Of a DNA stretch of 64,000 nt, positions 10,933-23,054 are shown in pieces; position 1 is the stretch's first letter, and every line of letters starts with the position of its first letter. The stretch spans positions 1 through 64,000 of the forward strand of contig FWCC01000220.1 of NCBI GenBank assembly GCA_900169235.1, read 5' to 3'. The DNA is from Zarea fungicola (taxonomy: Eukaryota > Ascomycota > Sordariomycetes > Hypocreales > Cordycipitaceae). The translations under genes and the position numbers were made by a program. Below the pieces are notes generated by a model. The model saw only the letters and a list, made by a program, of their open reading frames with translations, was not told where the DNA came from and searched no databases.

Positions 10933-12534
10933 CTATCGGTCGAGCTCGTCCACCGGAAGCTCTCCATCATCCTTGCCCACAATAGCCTCTGCAACCTTCC
11001 AGATCTGCAAGAGATTGTCCTCAGCGGCACTTGCCACCAGCCACGGTTCGTTGTGATTCCAGCTAAAGTCAGCAAGGTGATTTGTGTGACCGCCGTGCAT
11101 GAAGAGCCTAAAATAGCCAAGTTAGTAAGACAAATTCATCATGATTCACAAGCAGCAATGCTTACAATTCTGGCGGGCCGTCGTCCTGGTCATCAGGGAG
11201 CTGCTCCTCACCGACGCGAGATAGATCCCAGAAAATGATGCGCCTGTCGTAGCTGCCACTGCCCAAGATACCAGCTTCGCTAGGGTGCCACGACAATGAT
11301 GTAACGGCGTCATTGTGTCCCTCCAGAGTATGCACCTTTTCCTTGACATTGCGAAGATCCCAGATGCCGATCGTCTTGTCAGCGGAAGCTGTGGCCACCA
11401 GAACCTCAGAGTTGGGGTTAAAGGCCAACGCATTGATGGCATCCATGTGACCACCTCTGGCGACTACGGCAGCCTTGCTGGTGTCGCTATGGCGGGTATC
11501 AACAATTTGTAGAGTCTGGTCGTCAGAGACGGAGCCGATAAAGTTCTTGGAAATGGGGTGGTATTGGACGTCGTTGACAACCTGGGTGTGATGCGTGTAG
11601 CGCTGGGCGGGCTTCAGAACTCGGACGTCAGATTCAAGCTTCTTCAGATCCCTGTAAACTGATTAGCCATGATTTCTCCCCTTCAATTTGGAGTTGCTGT
11701 TTTCTGCACTCACCAGAGGCACATGGTCTTGTCCTCGCTTCCGGAAGCCAGGCAGCCTGCTTCGTGAGGGCTCCAGGCTAGACCAAAGCCTTCAGCCTTG
11801 TGGCCAATCAGCTCAACCTGGGCATTGACCTTGCCGGGGTTGGAGGGCTGGAGAGGGTGCTTTGTGCGGTCAAAGATGAGAATCTTGCCGTCGATACATA
11901 GCGTCGCGATGATGTCTGGGTTCTGGGGCTGATAACGCGCCTTGTTGACTTCACCGGGGTGCTCAATCTTCTGGACAATATCACATTTAATCGCAGCCAC
12001 GTCACCAGATTTTCCGTATCCGCCAATCTCACCACGCTCTTCATCGTAATCGTCCGGGTTCGGCGTGACCGCTTTGGGGATCTGAACATCGGCAATTTGC
12101 AAAAAGTTGGTGCTTTCGTCTGAGGTGTGGGTGCCGAGCAGCAGGCGATGCAGGCGGAAGTTCTTGCCCTCGGGCTCTTTAACATCGGGAAACCATTGAA
12201 CGGTAAGAGTAGGCCAGGTGAGTGCCGTGCTTTTTTTGTGTTAGCTGGGGTCTCAAGTACTTGAGCGAGACAGCACCTACCCAAGAATCATGTCATACAA
12301 GAAAGGACTGTTCTTTTTCCATGTCTTGTACTCTACATATACATTAGTATGCTGTGTGCTTTTGCGGCAAGAGTCTCAGATAGAGACATACCCTCATTGA
12401 TAAGTCGTTCGCCCTGGTCTTCCTCCTCGTTCGTCAGATCGACTGTAGCAAGCATTAGCTGAATATGTCGAAAACTGGCGGGCAGGGTGTCTACCATCCG
12501 CCCCAAACATCATGCTAGGTGGTGGCGGCATCAT
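10933..12534 (-). CDS. HAT2: Histone-binding WD40 protein HAT2 (RbAp46/48, MSI1 family)
   Basis: Six exons (12534-12495, 12442-12392, 12332-12281, 12229-11714, 11651-11166, 11107-10933) give 439 residues with consistent phases. The N-terminus (about residues 14-85) has the histone H4-binding region: GERLINEEYKTWKKNSPFLY, then ALTWPTLTVQWFP. WD40 repeats follow, including IEHPGEVNKARYQPQNP, GHKAEGFGLAWSP, GHNDAVTSLSWHP and GHTNHLADFSWNH, ending with LQIWKVAE. The family supplies the histone chaperone subunit of the cytosolic HAT-B complex (with HAT1) and also takes part in CAF-1 and deacetylase complexes. Length matches known HAT2. Fungi often have a second paralogue (MSI1/CAF-1 p48), so the HAT2 assignment rather than the paralogue rests on overall resemblance. 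It is divergent from XRN1, with about 700 bp between start codons. Confidence 0.92.
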
Positions 12535-13232
12535 GCAGGGTATTGTATATAAATTAGAAGACCCAAATTATGACACGGTATGCAGAGCCAAGCCGGGGCG
12601 TTGTCGAGGCAAATGTGGTGCTGAAGGGGCCGAATCGCAGCTGTAGTGCAAGCTCTGAAAGGTGAGAGGCACGCGTCGCGCGTAAAGTGATGTCCAGCAG
12701 CAAACGAGCCGCAGGTGGTGGGGAGCTCTCAGCTTAGTCATCCCATCGCGGGAGATCTGGGGCAAGCAGTGGCTGGTGCAGAACTGGTGCAGGGCTGGTG
12801 CAGTGGCTGGGTACCTGATGAGTACTGGAGTTGCCGCCGCAAGCGTCATGCGGCAAGCGGTCACGCCGACGTACCACAGTTTCGCGGGCTGAGGCGTCCC
12901 CCCACTGTTCTCATGCCCCTCAGGCAGACGGCTGAGCTGCACGTCTGTCTTTGTCGGTTTGCATGACTCTTTTTCGACATACAAAGACACGAGCATTCGC
13001 ACCAGTCGAGGTTTCAATCTGCCGGGTTGCAGCATTTCTTTTCGATTTGTCTGTATTTCTTACGTCTATTTGTTTTTAGCTGCACGGCACAGCGATTGTT
13101 TATTTGCAACAGTACAGCACAGGCTCCCTTGGGATACCTTGCGACCAGCTGCCTTTCTACTATTCGGCGGTGCCTCAAACCACACTTTCAATCTTCTTTT
13201 CAAGGCACAATTGTGTCTAATTATTTGCCATC
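12535..13232. promoter_or_regulatory. Divergent HAT2/XRN1 intergenic promoter region
   Basis: The 698 bp lie between the start codons of HAT2 (-) and XRN1 (+) and must hold both promoters and leaders. Near 12775-12830 GGCTGGTGCAG-like and TGGTGCAG motifs repeat several times. No gene is supported. Confidence 0.55.
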
Positions 13233-16200
13233 ATGGGGTGAGTAAATCAGTGCCCATCATCTTTCAAGGCGACATACTAACCATTCCGATCTCAGTGTGC
13301 CCAAATTCTTTCGATGGCTCTCGGAGCGTTATCCTCCCATTTCGCAGCTTATTGCTGAAAACAGAATACCCGAGTTTGACTGCCTTTATGTACGAGACTA
13401 TCAACTACCAAACCTAGTATGCAAACCGTGCCGCTAACTCATCCCATAGCTTGATATGAACGGCATTATCCACAACTGTACGCACAAAGATGCTGGGGAG
13501 GATACTACCTTCCGACTAAGCGAGGAGGAAATGTTTATCCGCATCTTCAACTACATTGAACACCTCTTTGGCAAGATTAAGCCTAAGCAGCTTTTCTTCA
13601 TGGCCATTGACGGTGTAGCGCCCCGTGCCAAAATGAACCAGCAGCGAGCTCGCCGTTTCCGTACCGCTCTCGAGGTGGAACAGGCCCGTGAAAAGGCCAT
13701 CAAGGAAGGCGTTGAGATGCCCAAAGAGGAAGCTTTTGACAGCAACTGTATCACACCAGGTAAGTCATTCATGGCCTTGCAACGGGGCATCACTCGTGGC
13801 AGCTGTGCTCATTCATCACAGGCACCGAATTCATGGCGAAACTCTCTCGACAGCTACAATATTTTGTCAACAAAAAGGTCTCGGAAGATTCCGATTGGCA
13901 GGGCTGTGAAATTGTTCTATCCGGACACGAAGTCCCCGGCGAAGGCGAGCATAAAATCATGGAGTATATTCGCAACGCAAAGTCACAACCTGGCTACAAT
14001 GCCAATGTCCGTCACTGCCTGTACGGACTCGACGCTGACTTGATCATGTTGGGACTGCTCAGCCACGATCCTCACTTTTCCTTGTTGCGCGAGGAGGTCA
14101 CTTTCGGCCGTGCTTCCAAGAACAAGTCAAAAGAACTAGAGCATCAGAACTTTTTCTTACTGCACTTGTGCGAGGTCAGAGAATATTTGGAAATGGAGTT
14201 TCAAGAACTCAAGCAAAATGAACAACTTGGCTTCCAGTTTGACTTGGAGCGTGTCATTGACGACTTTATTCTCATGGCTTTCTTCGTTGGCAACGATTTC
14301 TTGCCAAACCTCCCCGGCCTACACATCAACGAGGGTGCATTGGCCGACATGTTTGAAATCTACAAGCGAGTGCTCCCGGAAGAAGGGGGGTACTTGCATG
14401 AAAATGGTGTTCTCAACATCAAGCGCGCGCTGAGAATGATTGCTGAGCTCGGTAAGGTCGAGATGAAGCAGTTTGAGCATGACGTCGCGGATGAACGCTG
14501 GTTTGCCTCAAAACAGATGGAGAAGAAGCTTCAAAATTCAGCGACTGCCTCTGTTGCAAAGACTGCCAAGAGTGGGCAACGTATCATCACCAAGACGCAA
14601 CAGAGTCTTTGGAAACAAAAAATCCGTCCCTATGTGTCTAAGCGTTCGGATGCGGCGTTGGACCTAGGCGCGGATTTGAGCGCCGCAGACAAGAAGTTTG
14701 TGCAAGAAATTTCCGACGCCATGCACCTCGACTGGTCTACAAAGGAAGACGAGAGTGGTTTCAGACGCCTTGTTATTGCATTCCCTCCGAAACCCGCTGG
14801 CGATGACGAAGATGATGAGGATGACGAGGAAGGCAACCTCGCCGCCTACCGTGTCATCAAGACGTACGACAAGGCTATAGTGATCAACGACTCTAGCGAA
14901 TCTTCCCAAGAGGCATATGAAAAGGTGTATCAAGAGAAGTACCAAGGCTGGAAGACAAAGTACTACCTTCAAAAGTTCCCTGAATGGGAGCCTACTGCTT
15001 ACGCCGATGAGCAGACGAAGCTCTGTGAAAATTATGTTGAAGGGTTACAATGGGTTCTCTTCTACTACTACAGAGGAATCGCCTCATGGCCCTGGTTTTA
15101 CAAATATCACTACGCACCACTCATTTCGGATGTCCTCAAAGGCGCGAATGCGAATCTTGTCTTTGAAAAGGGACAGCCGTTCAAGCCGTACGAGCAGCTC
15201 ATGGGTGTCTTGCCTGACCGAAGTAAAAAGATTGTGCCAACGGTTTACCATGATCTCATGACAAACCCCAGCTCGCCAATCATTGACTTTTACCCTCGAG
15301 ATTTCGAACTAGATATGAATGGCAAGAAAATGGACTGGGAGGCAGTGGTCAAGATTCCATTTATTGACGAGAAGCGGCTCTTGGATGCCATGGCGACCAA
15401 GAATCCACAGTTGAGCGACGATGAGAAGGCGCGCAACGGCTTTGGTGTCCCTCTCAAGTTTACTTACTCTCCCGAAGTGAACTTTACGTACCCTTCACCA
15501 CTTCCTGGCATCTTCCCTGACGTACAACACTGCCGTTGCATTGAGAATATCTTTGATCTACCAAACATGGATGGGTTGGTATACAAGTCAGCTTTGACCG
15601 AGGGAGCCAAGCTGAAGATGAACGCCCTTGCGGGATTCCCGTCACTTCATACACTCCCACACACGGCTCAGATCATTGAGGGCTATGGCATCAACGTCTT
15701 CCAAGCAGACAGTCGTAACCCGAGTGTTGTCGTGACCTTGACTGAAACTGAGTCACGAAGCAAGATGGAGACGTGGAAAGCGAAACTCGGGAAGAAGTGC
15801 TTTGTCGGATATCCCTTCCTGCAGGAAGCCAAGGTTGTCAAGGTGCAGGATGAGCTCTTTACCTACGAGCTCGCGGAGGACGGGGTGGAGGTACTAATGA
15901 AGGACAACTCCAACCGAGAGAGTGCCGAATTTGCAAAAGAGGCCGAATATCTTGAGAATTGGCATGGAAAGCGCCTGGGTATCAGGATTGGCCAAGTCGA
16001 GTGCCTCGTTGGCGTTCACATGTTGAAGGGCCTGCTCAAGAAGGAAGACGGAGCAATGGTCAAGGAATATGTGGAGAACCCTAGTATTCGGAGCATCTAT
16101 GCGGCGCAGACAGTGGTTGATGAAGTCCAGAATGAGGATGAACGATTCATTGAGAGGGCGGCTCTGCCTGTCGAGGAGGAATTTCCCGAAGGAACACAGG

Positions 16201-17699
16201 CATTTTTCCTTGGCGACTTTGCATATGGCCGACCGCTGCAGGTTACTGGCCACGCCAATGGCAAGACGGAGATTTGTGTCTCGGTGACCAAGGCAAAGGA
16301 GGTTGACTTTGCACGATCCATCATCCAGCAGGCCGAAAAAGGAAACCCGTACACGCCATCGTTTGCAATTGCCAAACAGCTCGGCGTCCACCCTCTGGTC
16401 CTTAGCAAGATCACGTCCTCATTCCAAGTGCTTACCTCGGCGGGCCTGAAGCTGAATCTCGGACTCAACTTGAAGTTTGAGGGACGGAAGCTCAAGGTCT
16501 TGGGCTACTCTCGCAAGTCCAACACTGGCTGGGAGTTTAGCAATCTGGCAGTGCAGCTGATTGCCAACTACATGGTTGCATTCCCAGACTTCTTTGCTGC
16601 CGTGCAGAAGCACGCTCAGAAGAGCGACATTTACGACACGGACTTGTGGAGCGACCCAGCTGTTGGCGCGCAGAGACTGAAGGATTTGTCTGCCTGGTTG
16701 AAGAAGCAAGAGACGAGCAAGTTTGAAAAGGTGACGCTCGACGCCGAGCAGCTCGACTCGGATGTTGTCATGGCTTTGGCTAAGGTTGGTGAACAAGTTT
16801 ATCAAGCTTCTAATGATGCCGACATCCGCCCAATGAAAGGCGTTCCCCGAACGGCGCTGTTGAAGCCAGCCGATGCGGAGATGGTACTTGGTAGCCAGAC
16901 ATTCAAGCTTGGTGATCGCGTGACGTTTGTTGCTGCAGCCGGCAAGGTGCCTATCGCTACAAGGGGCACTGTTGTGGGAATTAGTCGTACGCCAACGGCT
17001 CTCTTACTCGATGTCGTTTGGGACACGTCTTTCATGAGCGGAACAACTCTTGGTGAGCGTGCTCCCATGTTCCGTGGTCAGACTGTGCAGGCTTCGAGTG
17101 TGCTCAACACGTCGAGTCGCCAAGTAGTTTCGGCTTCAAGCAAATCGCAGAAGCGACGCCAGGCTGCGACCACAGCCAAGACTACTGGCAGCTACGGCTC
17201 TGTTGGTGTGCCACAGTACAAGGATGCTGATGCTCCCGCACCTCTCCGTGGTGGTTGGAGCGGTGCCGTTCATGGCACGCCTGCGCCGCCCGCGCCTCTG
17301 GCGCCGTCCCGTGGCCGTGGGGGCAGGGGCGGCCGGGGTCGGGGCGGTGCTAACGGAGCGCCACAGCTTCTACATAGCACCTTGGTTTATCGCGACGGTC
17401 CGAACGGCGGATCGCCAGCCAACGGGCAATCCAACGGGCAAGCCAACCGGGGCCGTGGTGGGAATCGCGGTGGTGCGACTAACGGGCAGAGCAGTGGAGA
17501 GCAAAAGTATGGAAACGTACCGCCGCCAGCAAGCCTAGATGCTCCGCGGGGTGGCCATGGCCGAGGCCGGGGTAACAGAGGAAGAGGCAATGGTAATCGC
17601 GGAAGAGGAGGTGCTGGAAACAAGGACGGCAAGCCGGCGGAAGGCAAGCCCGTACAAGGCAAGCCAGCAAACCCCAAGCCAGCACCAAAGGCGGATTAG
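13233..17699 (+). CDS. XRN1: 5'-3' exoribonuclease 1 (XRN1/KEM1)
   Basis: Four coding exons (13233-13237, 13296-13389, 13450-13759, 13822-17699) give 1428 residues. The first coding exon is only five bases and restores MGVPKFFRWLSERYP, the invariant XRN start. The conserved 5'-3' nuclease region covers about 1-620: AIDGVAPRAKMNQQRARRF, GEGEHKIMEYIR, GLDADLIMLGL and GNDFLPNLPGLHI are recognisable and contain the acidic metal-binding residues. A helical domain and SH3-like modules follow. The last 200 residues are low-complexity with many RGG/GRG and NGQ repeats. XRN1 degrades decapped mRNA in the cytoplasm and concentrates in P-bodies. Length agrees with fungal XRN1 and is far above XRN2/RAT1. 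Confidence 0.96.
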
Positions 17700-18671
17700 A
17701 CACAAAAGAGCTGAGGAATGCTGCGGTTAATGGAATGACGATTATTCTTTTTGGCGTTTACTGGTAACATGTCCCTGATATAAATGTGGCATGTATTTGG
17801 TTTAATCAAGGAGGGGAAAAATGGACAGCTGATGTTTGAATGACTTGACGAAAGCTGAATGTTTTGTACTCGAATAGATGGATAGAATACAGGACACTGG
17901 GGGATCGATGCTACTGTTTGTAAATACCAAGAATTTCAAGGAGCCAAGGCGGTACACATTTTGTCGTAGGCCTCTGGTTTTATACGATTCTTGCCAGCGA
18001 TTTTTCTTGATTTATTTCTCATTTGGTTGCCATAACTAATCATTAGCGTCGGCGTATCATCTGGGTTCAAGTTGGCACGTTGGTTGCATATTGTACTTAA
18101 TATTGGTGTTCATTAACTAGTTACTTACTCGCGCCCATGCAGGAACGGAGTTCTATGCGAGTAATCATCATTTCCGGGCTCGGCCAAATTCCCCGTGCCG
18201 CGGTTCATCGAACCACTTTCAGTTCAACACGACGGTCCACGGACCAATTCTTGGCTTTACGCAGCGGAACGGAGGTTTGCCTTTATTTGTAACTACCAGT
18301 GGCCAAATTCATTTTTTACGCCCACGCGTCCGTTGCCCCTCAAACCCAGCCTGTCCCTGATATATAATTTTTTTTCGTAGCACAACAGATTTCGCTTATT
18401 AGCGTCCGTACATCCAAGACATTTGCCGCGGAGGTTACCAAGCCGGTTTGTCGCGGACCCAAGCAAAGGGATCAATTAATACGGAAGGAACCGCCTTCAA
18501 TTCTGAGCAGGGCTGTCGCATTCCATAAACGTTTGTCTCCCTCTAACTTGCACATCATCGCGCCACCGCAGAATCCCGGATTTCTTACTCATTTCTGCCG
18601 TTTCTTCTTCCTCTTCCTCTTCCTCTCCCTCTTCTCCTACTCCCTCCCCCCCTCCCTTTCTTGGGAAAACA
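17700..18671. other. Intergenic region between XRN1 and the hydrolase gene
   Basis: This 972-bp stretch holds the XRN1 3' flank and the promoter of the downstream hydrolase gene. No gene is supported. A strong CT-rich tract occupies its last 70 bases and is listed separately. Confidence 0.6.
18602..18661 (+). promoter_or_regulatory. CT-rich tract just upstream of the hydrolase start codon
   Basis: About 60 bases of almost pure pyrimidine (TTCCTC repeats, then a C/T-rich run) end 10 bases before the ATG at 18672. Such tracts often lie near transcription starts in filamentous fungi. The match is seen; the function is inferred. Confidence 0.5.
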
Positions 18672-20280
18672 ATGGAGTGGCTCGGGAAAGCTACAATCGA
18701 GTTTGCGCACTCACCCACGCCGCGCACGATTCGCGAAAAGGATGGCACAGAGACGGACCTGCTCAAGATTTGCGAGGCCACCACGCCGCCATGCTACCTG
18801 AACCCGCTCCTCTTCAACGGCCACATCCAGACCATGTGGACGGCGACGAAGCCCTCGGCGCCCCACGTCTACTACCGGCGCCGCATATTTGAGGCCGACC
18901 ACGAGACGTACCGCGGCACCTTTGCCGTAGACTTTGCCGTCGCGGAGCCCTTTGCGGGCAGGGAGGAGGGCCTGCCGCCACGGACGGTCTACCTGACCGA
19001 GGCGGAAAAGGAGCGTATGGGCGGGGACGACAGCAAGCCGATGCTGGTGGCGCTGCATGGCCTGTCGGGTGGCTCGCACGAGACGTATCTGCGGCATACG
19101 ATTGCGCCGCTACTGGGCGAGGGCGGCTGGGAAGTGTGCGTGGTGAACTCGAGAGGTTGCGCGGGTAGCAAGATTACGAGTGGCGTGCTGTACAATGCGC
19201 GTGCTACGTGGGATGTGAGACAGGTACGAAGGATTTTGCCAGGATGATTTTTTTTCTTTTTTTGCAGCAATACTGATCGTGATGGTGGCTTGCATAGACA
19301 ATCAAGTGGCTGCACAAGACGTATCCAAACAGGCCTCTTTTTGGTATAGGCTTCTCACTTGGCGCCAACATGATGACGAATGTAAGTTGAATTAATGTAA
19401 AAAAAGTGGCCCTATGAGATGAATTTGCTAACATCTTTGGCTCTTTTGCAGTACTGTGCCGAGGAGGGCGAAAACTGTATCCTCAAGGCAGCCATCGTCT
19501 GCTCCAACCCGTTCAACCTGGAATGCACCAGCAAATTGATGCAGAGCACTTTGATTGGAAGAGAGCTGTATCTGCGCGTCATGGGCAGTAGGTTTTTTTT
19601 TTTTTTTTTTCAAAGCAATTCTGCAACAAGTCTGGATTCCTGGGCTGACATTGATTCAAAACAGCATCCATGAAGCAGCTTATTACCAACAATGAAAAGG
19701 AGATCAAGAAGCACACCAAGCTTGATTTGGAAGCCATCCAAAACGTCACATATCTCCACGAGTTTGATCGAGAGGTCCAGTATGTTTGAGCAAAGCACGG
19801 CTTGCTAGCATGGATTGCTAATTGTGAAATATAAACAGGTGCCCGACGTGGGGATACCCAACTGAGTCTGCGTACTACCGCGATGCCTCGTCGTGCGACT
19901 CTGTCCTGTCGATTCGAATTCCTTTTCTGGCCATTAACGCCAAGGATGACCCTGTACGTTTATTTGCTTGCCCCTCCAACAAGACTAGAAGCAGACAACT
20001 GATCATGCCACTCGGGGGAACGTAGATTGCGGTTGATGGTGCCCTGCCATATGAAGAATTCCGCCAGAACCCAAACACAGTGCTGCTGACGACGTCGCTG
20101 GGCGGACACTTGTGCTGGTTTGAATCGTCGGGCACGCGTTGGCTGACCAAGCCGGTCAACAACTTTTTCAACCATATTGCGTTCAAGGTTGACCTGGACT
20201 CGGTCAAGGCGACAAAGGATGCGCAGACGGTGAACAACTTTGACCCGATGCGACGGAGGCTGCAGGTCAAGCAGATGTAA
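18672..20280 (+). CDS. Alpha/beta hydrolase, YheT/EHT1 family (fatty-acyl ester synthase/esterase type)
   Basis: Six exons (18672-19223, 19298-19381, 19452-19587, 19665-19779, 19839-19953, 20026-20280) give 418 residues. The fold is recognisable from MLVALHGLSGGSHETYLR (oxyanion region), VVNSRGCAGS, the nucleophile elbow GIGFSLGAN (Ser about 204), NAKDDP (acid, about 332-333) and LGGHLCWFES (His about 362), so the triad is complete. The N-terminal LNPLLFNGHIQTMWTA is typical of the YheT/EHT1/EEB1/YMR210W family. Yeast EHT1 and EEB1 make medium-chain fatty acid ethyl esters from acyl-CoA and also hydrolyse esters; the substrate here cannot be read from sequence. There is no signal peptide. It is convergent with LOC1. 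Confidence 0.9.
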
Positions 20281-20721
20281 TTGGAAGAAGAAGCGAGTGC
20301 CAAAATGTTGTCTCAGATGGTCGTTTGTCTTGTACGGATAGAGCAGGATTCGTTGTTACTTGGACAGCACAGGGATTGCTTAGAGACGGAATAGAGAGAA
20401 TCAGTCGTCTTACTATGAATGGCATATTGCATATACAGGCCATTTCTTTTTTTACGACAACGACTCACAGATATGCTTTGGATGGAAATAGAGAATCATT
20501 CGTCTTGTTATGTATTCAACATTGTATATATAATTCATTTCCTGCCTTGAACTTTTCTTTTTTTACGACAACCACACCGTCCGCCCACCAAGGTATGAAC
20601 CGTAGAATACTCCCAAAAACGCCCAACAATGCAGAATATAGAAAAGAGGGAAAGCAAATGGTACAGCATGAGAAGCTTAAAAAAGGAAGAAGAGGATAAC
20701 AAAAAGAAGAGAGAAAAAGGC
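20281..20721. other. Convergent 3' region between the hydrolase gene and LOC1
   Basis: The 441 bp separate two convergent stop codons. The first half holds a diverged tandem duplication, listed separately. No gene is supported. Confidence 0.6.
20388..20572. repeat. Diverged tandem duplication in the 3' flank
   Basis: Two unequal copies, about 20388-20461 and 20484-20572. Both begin GGAA(A)TAGAGA..AATCA, continue TCGTCTT.TTATG-like sequence, contain a TTGTATATA/TTGCATATA block and end with TTTCTTTTTTTACGACAAC. The ends match best and the middle carries a small insertion in copy 2. Alignment was made by eye. Confidence 0.55.
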
Positions 20722-21425
20722 TCATGCAAAGGAAACCTTCTTTTTCGAGGACGGGGCCTTCTTCTTGGCCTTGCTGCCGGCGGCTATCATATCCTTGACG
20801 CGGACGCCATCCTCGTCGGCGTCGGGCTTGGCCTTTTTGTTGCGCTTCCGGCGCAGGGAGTCCTTGACATCCTCGAGTCTGGCCTTCTTTTCGTCTTCCT
20901 TTTTCTCGGCCTCGACGCGTCGCGCCTCGCGAATCTCTTCCATTTGGCGGGCCTTGATCATTTTCGACTCAATCTGGCCAGTCTTTTCGGCCTGGACGAT
21001 GGAGAGGATGGTATTCATGCTGTCCTATAATTGTTAAAGATGATGATTAGAATAAAAGCTTTTTTCTTTTCAAGTTTGGTCAAGGTTACCTGGTCATCGA
21101 CAAAGACTTTGCCCTTCTTCTTTCCCCTTGGTTTTTCCACGCCGACGGGCGTCACCATGTTGAGCGTGGGGATGCCGAGCTCGGCTTCGGTGTAGGTCCT
21201 GGCCTTTTTCTTCTTGAAGAGAGCGCTGACGCTCTTGTCCTTGACCTGCTTGGAGACTGGGCCGCCGCTGCCCTTGGAGGACTTTTTGGGCTTGGAGATG
21301 CCGCCCGAGTCGGAGCGTCTGCCGCCATCACCACCGCCGCCGCCGCCGCCGCCGCTGCCCTTGGAGGAGCCACCCTTGGGCGCGGCGTGCTTGTTCTTCA
21401 TGGTTTTCGTACGACTTGGCGCCAT
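20722..21425 (-). CDS. LOC1: 60S subunit assembly/export protein LOC1
   Basis: Two exons (21425-21090, 21024-20722) give 212 residues. The protein is very basic. A Gly/Ser-rich segment near residues 18-33 is encoded by a GCC-type repeat. The conserved block [19 protein letters not shown] runs across the intron and continues into the coiled-coil-like [20 protein letters not shown], typical of LOC1. The C-terminus is Lys-rich. Yeast Loc1 is a nucleolar/nuclear RNA-binding protein needed for 60S subunit maturation and for ASH1 mRNA localisation; the ribosomal role is the conserved one. About 120 bp upstream lies an A-rich element that is nearly identical to one upstream of UTP13. Confidence 0.88.
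21330..21358 (-). repeat. GCC/GGC repeat encoding poly-Gly in LOC1
   Basis: A run of CCGCCG units on the + strand encodes the Gly tract (about residues 25-32) of LOC1. It is a simple microsatellite within coding sequence. Confidence 0.75.
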
Positions 21426-21543
21426 TGTGATTGATTTGACGGGGGAGAGTGCGCTATGAAGAAATTCAATTGCGTGTTTGGGGCTGCTCTTGCGGTCTCG
21501 TGGTGTGCAGCGACTTATGGGTAGGTCGAGGTAACTTTTTTTT

Positions 21544-21559
21544 GGGGAAATTTTTTTGG
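21544..21559 (-). promoter_or_regulatory. RRPE-like A/T element upstream of LOC1
   Basis: In gene orientation it reads CCAAAAAAATTTCCCC, about 120 bp upstream of the LOC1 start. It contains the AAAAATTT core of the ribosomal RNA processing element known from yeast ribosome-biogenesis promoters. A near-copy lies upstream of UTP13. The function is inferred. Confidence 0.45.
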
Positions 21560-22554
21560 CGGCGATACTGATAAGGCCGATAAGAGCTGGAGGCAGGTGG
21601 TGCAGGTGGTACATACAACAGGTGGCTGGCAAGCTGGGTACAGTGGTACAAGGCCGTGGTTTAGCAAGATATAAAAATAATTGTACTGTAGTAAAGACTT
21701 GAATCAAAGTAAAAATAGAGCTTGGCTTAGAATAGAGATATGAAACAAAATGTACTTTTTAATTCAGCGGAAAGGCGTTGCCAATAATAAAATCTACACC
21801 AACTTGTTATGGAATGGCCGTAGCGCCTTGGGGTGGCTTCTAGAGGCCAACGCTGCGAATCTGCAGCAGGGTACGGTGAGTGACTGCACCGCATGTACTT
21901 TGTACCCAGGCCAGGTACAGCTTGTATGGCTGGAATATCTAGATGGAATTCTACATTCATGCAGATGCAATGCATTATAGTGAGGCTAGTGATATAATCT
22001 TGCGTAAACAAAAGAAAAGAAAAGAAAAAAAGAAAAGAAATATGCAAATGTAGCGGCACTGCATGTACAGAACTTCAAGAGACTGGACCGTTCGGCGAAT
22101 GCGTCACAGCTACGGCGTTAACTAGCATGGCAAGGTACAGATGTACTCTGTACAGATTTGGAGACACTGAATGCCCTGAAGTGTGGCTCCTCTGGGGCAT
22201 TTCTGTCCTTGCCTTGGGTACTAGTACATACATGTGGCGGCGCGGGGAGTAGGGACATGCATGCCATGCCGCAGCATGTTGGCTGCTCAAGCTGCTGTCC
22301 AGCTTTGGCGTTGTTTAGCGGCGTTGAGCGCTAACCGGATGGGTGCTGGGCTTCACCTCAGTGGACCGCTACCTGCAGTAGTAGAGCGGCAGAGCGGTAG
22401 AGTACCAAGGTAGTAGATGCTACAGTGGCCATTACAGTTTCCAAGTACAGGCAGCCGCCTACAGAAGGAGTTCTCCACACATAACTGCCACCAACTCCTC
22501 TTGCTGCTTCCCGCCCAAAAATTGTCCCAAAACCTCACGCAGAATTCTTCCTTG

Positions 22555-22660
22555 ACCAGAAACCTCCTCTGATCCACAACACAAACCACCACCACACACA
22601 CACAACAGCACCAAATACCACCATCAAACAACAACCACAACAACCCTTTGCACTCGCATT
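22555..22660 (+). promoter_or_regulatory. CA/CAA-rich segment in the eIF4E2 leader or promoter
   Basis: A stretch dominated by CAACAACC, CACACACA and ACCACC units, nearly free of G, lies about 400-500 bp upstream of the eIF4E2 start. If transcribed it would be unstructured. Whether it is leader or promoter cannot be read from sequence alone. Confidence 0.45.
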
Positions 22661-23054
22661 AATATCCTCCAAACCCATCTCTGTACAATCTCATCATCGC
22701 GCTCTTACGCTAATCCCGCCACACGACGCATTCTTACTCGACTCATCCATCGCAGCCAACACCCGACTCTCAACACCGCTCAGCTCGCGTGCTTGTAACC
22801 CTCCCTCGCCCATCCATACCTCAACTTTGGCTCACGCTCGCACCGACCTCTGACGACATTCCCGCCAACATCTAACTTGGTCCCGATTTACCACGCTCTT
22901 TTTCTGAATTTATTCCTTCTTACTGCCTCATCCTATTTGCTCCCCGCCTCCGCCCTCCCCCGCAGCTCTCTCTCTCGCCTCCATACTTGCCAGGTGCCGG
23001 CCTGCGCTTCAACTGCCACCTTGCATCATACGAGTCAGCCAAACGGTGTCGCCA

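Larger units (their letters stand above)
21426..23054. other. Divergent LOC1/eIF4E2 intergenic region
   Basis: The 1.63 kb lie between two divergent starts. Positions 21860-22450 contain about 12 GTAC tetranucleotides. A/G repeats sit near 22010-22040. Positions 22555-22660 are CA-rich. No gene is supported; a 5' leader intron cannot be excluded. Confidence 0.6.

Noticed and set aside
20629..21030. 133-codon open frame on the + strand.
   Set aside because: It is the antisense shadow of the second LOC1 exon.
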